A stretch of DNA of 64,000 nt from Pseudomonas putida (GTDB lineage: Bacteria; Pseudomonadota; Gammaproteobacteria; Pseudomonadales; Pseudomonadaceae). Below are positions 60,591 through 64,000 of this stretch, piece after piece (the stretch's first letter is position 1; every line of letters begins with the position of its first letter). The position numbers and the translations under genes were made by a program. Location: the NCBI RefSeq assembly GCF_022627325.1, contig NZ_JAETZZ010000016.1, positions 62,001-126,000 on the forward strand. Reading direction: 5' to 3'. The notes under the pieces were generated by a model. That model did not search any database and was not told where the DNA came from. It saw nothing but the letters and a program-made list of their open reading frames with translations.

Positions 60591-61211
60591 TCAGCCGATC
60601 AACTGCTTGAGCAATGCCCCGTGCCGCTCCTGCTGCTTGTTCAGCAGCAGACGGTTGGAGCGGAACACCGCCTTCAATTCCTCCAGCGCGGCATCGAAGT
60701 CATCGTTGATGATGACGTACTCGTACTCGTCGTAGTGCTGCATCTCGCTGACGGCCTCTTTCATGCGGCCGGCAATGATCTCATCGCTGTCCTGTCCGCG
60801 CCCGTCCAGGCGCTGGCGCAGCGCCTCAAGGTTCGGCGGCAGGATGAAGATCGAGCGGGCTTCAGGCATCAGCTCACGCACCTGGCGGGCACCTTGCCAG
60901 TCGATTTCCAGAATCAGGTCATCGCCCCGGTCCAGCACTTGCTGCAGCGTGCTACGCGAGGTGCCGTAGAAGTTGCCGAACACTTCGGCGTGTTCAAGGA
61001 AATCGTTCTTGTCGATCAGCGCCTTGAATTCGTCATGACTGACGAAGTGGTAGTTGACGCCATGCTCCTCGCCCGGGCGCTTGCCGCGTGTGGTGTGCGA
61101 GACGGAAACGCTGATGCGTTCGTCTTCCTTGATCAGGGCGTTGACCAGGCTGGTCTTGCCGGCACCTGACGGGGCCGAGACGATATAGAGGGTGCCGCTG
61201 CTGTGGTTCAT
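60591..61211 (-). CDS. gmk: Guanylate kinase
   Basis: Phosphorylates GMP to GDP. The ATG at 61211 gives 206 residues, the normal size. The P-loop SAPSGAGKT is at 12-20 and the guanylate-binding VSHTTRGKRPGE and EIDWQGARQV blocks follow. It is downstream of yicC with a 13 nt gap, on the same strand. Confidence 0.97.
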   Translation of the reverse strand: MNHSSGTLYIVSAPSGAGKTSLVNALIKEDERISVSVSHTTRGKRPGEEHGVNYHFVSHDEFKALIDKNDFLEHAEVFGNFYGTSRSTLQQVLDRGDDLILEIDWQGARQVRELMPEARSIFILPPNLEALRQRLDGRGQDSDEIIAGRMKEAVSEMQHYDEYEYVIINDDFDAALEELKAVFRSNRLLLNKQQERHGALLKQLIG

Positions 61212-61224
61212 GGTAGGGGTGGCC

Positions 61225-62088
61225 TTACTCGATGTTCTGTACTTGTTCACGCATTTGTTCGATCAGTACCTTCAAGTTGACCGCCGCTTGCGTGCTACGC
61301 GGGTCGAAGGCCTTGGAGCCCAGGGTATTGGCCTCGCGGTTGAGCTCCTGCATGAGGAAGTCCAGGCGCCGGCCAGCGGCCCCTCCGGACTTGAGCACCC
61401 GACGCACTTCATTGACATGGGTGCTGAGGCGGTCCAGCTCCTCTGCGACGTCGCTCTTTTGTGCCAGCAGCACCATCTCCTGCTCCAGCCTTTGCGGGTC
61501 GAGCTCGGCCTTGAGGTCGCCGAAGCGGTCGATGATCTTCTGCCGTTGTGCGGCCAGCATCTGCGGTACCAGGGCACGCAGTGTGGTGACCTCGCTCGCC
61601 ATGCTGTCCAGCCGCTCGTTGATCAGGCGGGCCAGCTCTTGGCCTTCGCGCAGGCGCCCGGCTTTCAATTCGGCCAGGGCCTCGTCGAACAGTGCCACTG
61701 CTTCGGCATTGAGCGCCTGCGGGTCGCTGGCGTCGGCCACCAGCACGCCCGGCCAGGACAATACCTCCAGCGGGTTGAGCGGCGCCGGCTGCTTGATCAG
61801 GCCGGCCACTTCTTCGGCGGCGGCAACCAGTTGCGCGGCACGCGCGTGGTCGACCTTCAGGGGTTTGCCGTTGCTGTCTTCGTGCAGGCGCAAGGTGCAT
61901 TCAACCTTGCCGCGCGACAGGCCTTGGCGCAGCCCCTCACGCACCGCCCCTTCCAGGTCGCGCAGGGCGTCGGGCAGGCGCAGATGAGGTTCAAGATAGC
62001 GGTGGTTGACCGAGCGCAGTTCCCAGACCAGGGTGCCTTGGCTGCCTGCGCGCTCGACACGAGCAAAAGCGGTCATGCTGTGCACCAT
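61225..62088 (-). CDS. yicC: YicC-family endoribonuclease-like protein
   Basis: The ATG at 62088 gives 287 residues and the standard N-terminus MVHSMTAFARVER. The conserved end FLMQELNREANTLGSKA is present near residue 245. YicC members are now known as stress-linked endoribonucleases. It is followed by gmk, and its promoter region is shared with divergent rph. Confidence 0.95.
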   Translation of the reverse strand: MVHSMTAFARVERAGSQGTLVWELRSVNHRYLEPHLRLPDALRDLEGAVREGLRQGLSRGKVECTLRLHEDSNGKPLKVDHARAAQLVAAAEEVAGLIKQPAPLNPLEVLSWPGVLVADASDPQALNAEAVALFDEALAELKAGRLREGQELARLINERLDSMASEVTTLRALVPQMLAAQRQKIIDRFGDLKAELDPQRLEQEMVLLAQKSDVAEELDRLSTHVNEVRRVLKSGGAAGRRLDFLMQELNREANTLGSKAFDPRSTQAAVNLKVLIEQMREQVQNIE

Positions 62089-62315
62089 GGTGAGTACCTC
62101 GCGTAGATGATGTGAACGGGAAAGCCTTTCGGCTGCAAGGCGCAGGATTGTAGCGCAGTGTGCCCTTGGCGCCCAATCCGCCCATGTTACAGAGCCCTCG
62201 TCTGCCGGTGGGAAAAGGCGACAGGCTGTGCGCGGCGCGACGATAAGCATGTCCTCACCGGGCTACGGGCTTTATAATGCCCGGCAGATTCAAAGTCCCA
62301 GTACAGGTATCCCAG

Positions 62316-63038
62316 ATGAAACGTCCAAGTGGTCGCGCCGCCGATCAGCTCCGCTCGATCCGCATCACCCGCAACTACACCAAGCACGCCGAAGGGTCGG
62401 TACTGGTCGAGTTCGGTGACACCAAGGTCATCTGCACGGTCAGCGTTGAAAACGGTGTGCCGCGCTTCCTCAAAGGCCAGGGCCAAGGCTGGCTGACCGC
62501 CGAGTACGGCATGCTGCCGCGCTCCACCGGTGAGCGTAACCAGCGCGAAGCCAGCCGTGGCAAGCAGGGTGGTCGCACCCTGGAAATCCAGCGCCTGATC
62601 GGCCGCTCGCTGCGCGCCGCGCTGGACATGAGCAAGCTGGGTGACATCACCTTGTACGTCGACTGCGATGTGATCCAGGCCGATGGCGGCACCCGCACGG
62701 CCTCGATCACCGGCGCCATGGTCGCCTTGGTCGATGCCCTGGCAGTGATCAAGAAGCGTGGTGGCCTGAAGGCCGGCAACCCGCTCAAGCACATGATCGC
62801 CGCCGTATCGGTGGGCATGTATCAGGGTGAAGCCGTACTCGACCTGGACTATCTGGAAGACTCCGCTGCCGAGACCGACCTGAACGTGGTCATGACCAGT
62901 GCCGGTGGTTTCATCGAAGTGCAGGGTACTGCAGAGGGTGCGCCGTTCCAGCCCGAAGACTTCAACGCCATGTTGGCGCTGGCGCAAAAGGGCATGAACG
63001 AGATCTTCGAACTGCAGCAGGTCGCTCTGGCCGACTGA
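62316..63038 (+). CDS. rph: Ribonuclease PH
   Basis: Phosphorolytic 3'-5' exoribonuclease that trims tRNA 3' ends. The ATG at 62316 gives 240 residues, full length, beginning [15 protein letters not shown]. Family motifs include [18 protein letters not shown] and [18 protein letters not shown]. It is divergent from yicC and ends at a strong bidirectional terminator. Confidence 0.97.
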
Positions 63039-63054
63039 TGGAGCCTGCAGGTAC

Positions 63055-63085
63055 AAAAAAGCCGACATTGATGTCGGCTTTTTTT
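63055..63085. terminator. Bidirectional terminator between rph and crc
   Basis: AAAAAAGCCGACAT-TG-ATGTCGGCTTTTTT forms an A/T-flanked stem that works on both strands, between two converging genes. Confidence 0.92.
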
Positions 63086-63098
63086 GCCTGAGCAGTAC

Positions 63099-63878
63099 TC
63101 AGATGGTCAACGTCCAGTCATAGTCGACGATCAGCGGCGCGTGCTGCGAGAAGCGCGGCTGTCGCGGCAGGCGCGCATTGCGCACGAAGCGCCGCAGGCC
63201 TGGGGTGAGGATCTGATAGTCGAACCGGTAGCCCAGGTTGAGCATCTCGGCCTGCTCGTTGTCTGGCCACCAGCTGTACTGGTCACCCTCACGGCTGACT
63301 TCGCGCAGGGCATCCACATAGCCCATGTCGCCCGTGATCGCATCCATCCAGGCACGTTCAGGCGGCAGGAAGCCGGGCGACTGCTGGCTGTCACGCCAGT
63401 TCTTGATGTCGAGCTTCTGCTGCGCCACGTAGAACGAGCCGCAATAGATGTACTCACGACGCTTGCGCCGCTGCTTGTCCAGGTACTTGGCGAAGTCGTC
63501 CATCAACTTGAACTTCTGGTTCAAGTCGTCGTCGCCGTTCATGCCCGAAGGCAATAGCAGGCTGGCAATACTGACTTTGTCGAAATCTGCTTGCAGATAA
63601 CGCCCGTAGCGATCGGCTGTCTCGAAGCCCAGGCCGGTGATGACTGCCTTGGGCTGCATGCGCGAGTAAAGTGCCACGCCACCTTGGGCGGGTACCTCCG
63701 CGTCGCAGGCATAAAGGAAATAGCCATCGAGCTGGAAAGCTGGGTCGTCGAGTTCAAAGGCCGAGGCGCGGGTATCCTGAAGGCAGATGACGTCGGCATT
63801 CTGGGCTTGCAGCCAACTGAGCAATCCACGCTCGGCTGCAGCCTGAATGCCATTTACGTTCACACTGATGATCCGCAT
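63099..63878 (-). CDS. crc: Catabolite repression control protein Crc
   Basis: Works with Hfq to repress translation of catabolic mRNAs when preferred carbon sources are present. The ATG at 63878 gives 259 residues starting MRIISVNVNGIQAAAERG. The fold is that of exonuclease III, but it carries no nuclease activity in characterised pseudomonads. It is divergent from pyrE, as in other Pseudomonas. Confidence 0.97.
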   Translation of the reverse strand: MRIISVNVNGIQAAAERGLLSWLQAQNADVICLQDTRASAFELDDPAFQLDGYFLYACDAEVPAQGGVALYSRMQPKAVITGLGFETADRYGRYLQADFDKVSIASLLLPSGMNGDDDLNQKFKLMDDFAKYLDKQRRKRREYIYCGSFYVAQQKLDIKNWRDSQQSPGFLPPERAWMDAITGDMGYVDALREVSREGDQYSWWPDNEQAEMLNLGYRFDYQILTPGLRRFVRNARLPRQPRFSQHAPLIVDYDWTLTI

Positions 63879-63958
63879 AAATGGCCCCAAAAATCTCGTG
63901 CGTGTATGATACCCGAGCTCAACCCATTTAGCTAAATCCGTGGTGTCCGGGACTTTCC

Positions 63959-64000
63959 ATGCAGCCGTATCAGCGCGACTTCATCCGTTTTGCCATCGAT
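63959..64000 (+). CDS. pyrE: Orotate phosphoribosyltransferase, first 14 codons
   Basis: The ATG at 63959 begins MQPYQRDFIRFAID and runs out of the window. The N-terminus and the place next to crc match pyrE of pseudomonads, which makes OMP in pyrimidine synthesis. Only the start can be seen. Confidence 0.85.
   Translation, partial: MQPYQRDFIRFAID

Overview
The window reads as a stretch of chromosome from a Pseudomonas of the P. putida group. It is GC-rich with dense, mostly intact housekeeping genes. Many proteins are immediately recognisable pseudomonad types: Crc, a UbiC/UbiA pair, a rubredoxin/rubredoxin-reductase pair, the pst-pho cluster, a caa3-type cytochrome oxidase operon and SpoT-RpoZ. 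No rRNA, tRNA, CRISPR array, transposase or integrase was seen.

Layout. (1) 1-2.4 kb: the end of a SulP anion transporter and two unrecognised minus-strand genes. (2) 2.7-11.1 kb: an aa3/caa3 cytochrome c oxidase operon, coxB-coxA-ctaG-coxC, then (after a small opposing gene) SURF1, a CxxxC membrane protein, ctaA, cyoE and Sco1. It holds structural subunits, heme A synthesis and copper delivery together. (3) 11.2-17.8 kb: a polyamine-binding protein translationally coupled to an acetylpolyamine deacetylase, an AraC regulator, aspA with a divergent LysR regulator, and a very small secreted metzincin-like protease. (4) 17.9-23.7 kb: purEK behind a hairpin-containing leader, small membrane and periplasmic proteins, a mutarotase, a thioesterase and an MHS-type transporter. 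(5) 23.7-26.5 kb: the one clearly accessory island. It has lower GC, a broken bacteriocin gene, an intact immunity-type gene, and a colicin-immunity domain fused to a long helical domain. (6) 26.5-39.4 kb: the phosphate regulon (pstS, pstCAB-phoU, phoBR) with Pho boxes and heptamer-repeat arrays in its intergenic gaps, plus a CheY-PilZ-like protein, a LytM-type endopeptidase homologue and a CNNM/CorC-type membrane protein. (7) 39.5-55.5 kb: ubiCA, rubredoxin system, HU, a YbaK-HDOD protein, recG-oxyR, exbB-exbD-tonB, a lipoprotein, ridA-spoT-rpoZ. (8) 55.6-64 kb: a gamma-glutamylated polyamine pathway island (LysR, glutamine-synthetase-like PuuA, PuuD, APC permease), then gmk, yicC, rph, crc and the start of pyrE.

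Functional links. Polyamine use appears twice: deacetylation and uptake at 11-13 kb, gamma-glutamylation at 56-60 kb. Phosphate sensing, transport and signalling are contiguous. The cox operon carries nearly every dedicated maturation factor for its own enzyme. The most unusual material is the bacteriocin/immunity remnant just upstream of pstS, the hairpin-forming heptamer repeats confined to the pst-pho region, and several small proteins with sharp motifs but no firm assignment. Start sites were chosen by Shine-Dalgarno position and family N-termini. All family names are from recognition of the sequences, not from database searches.
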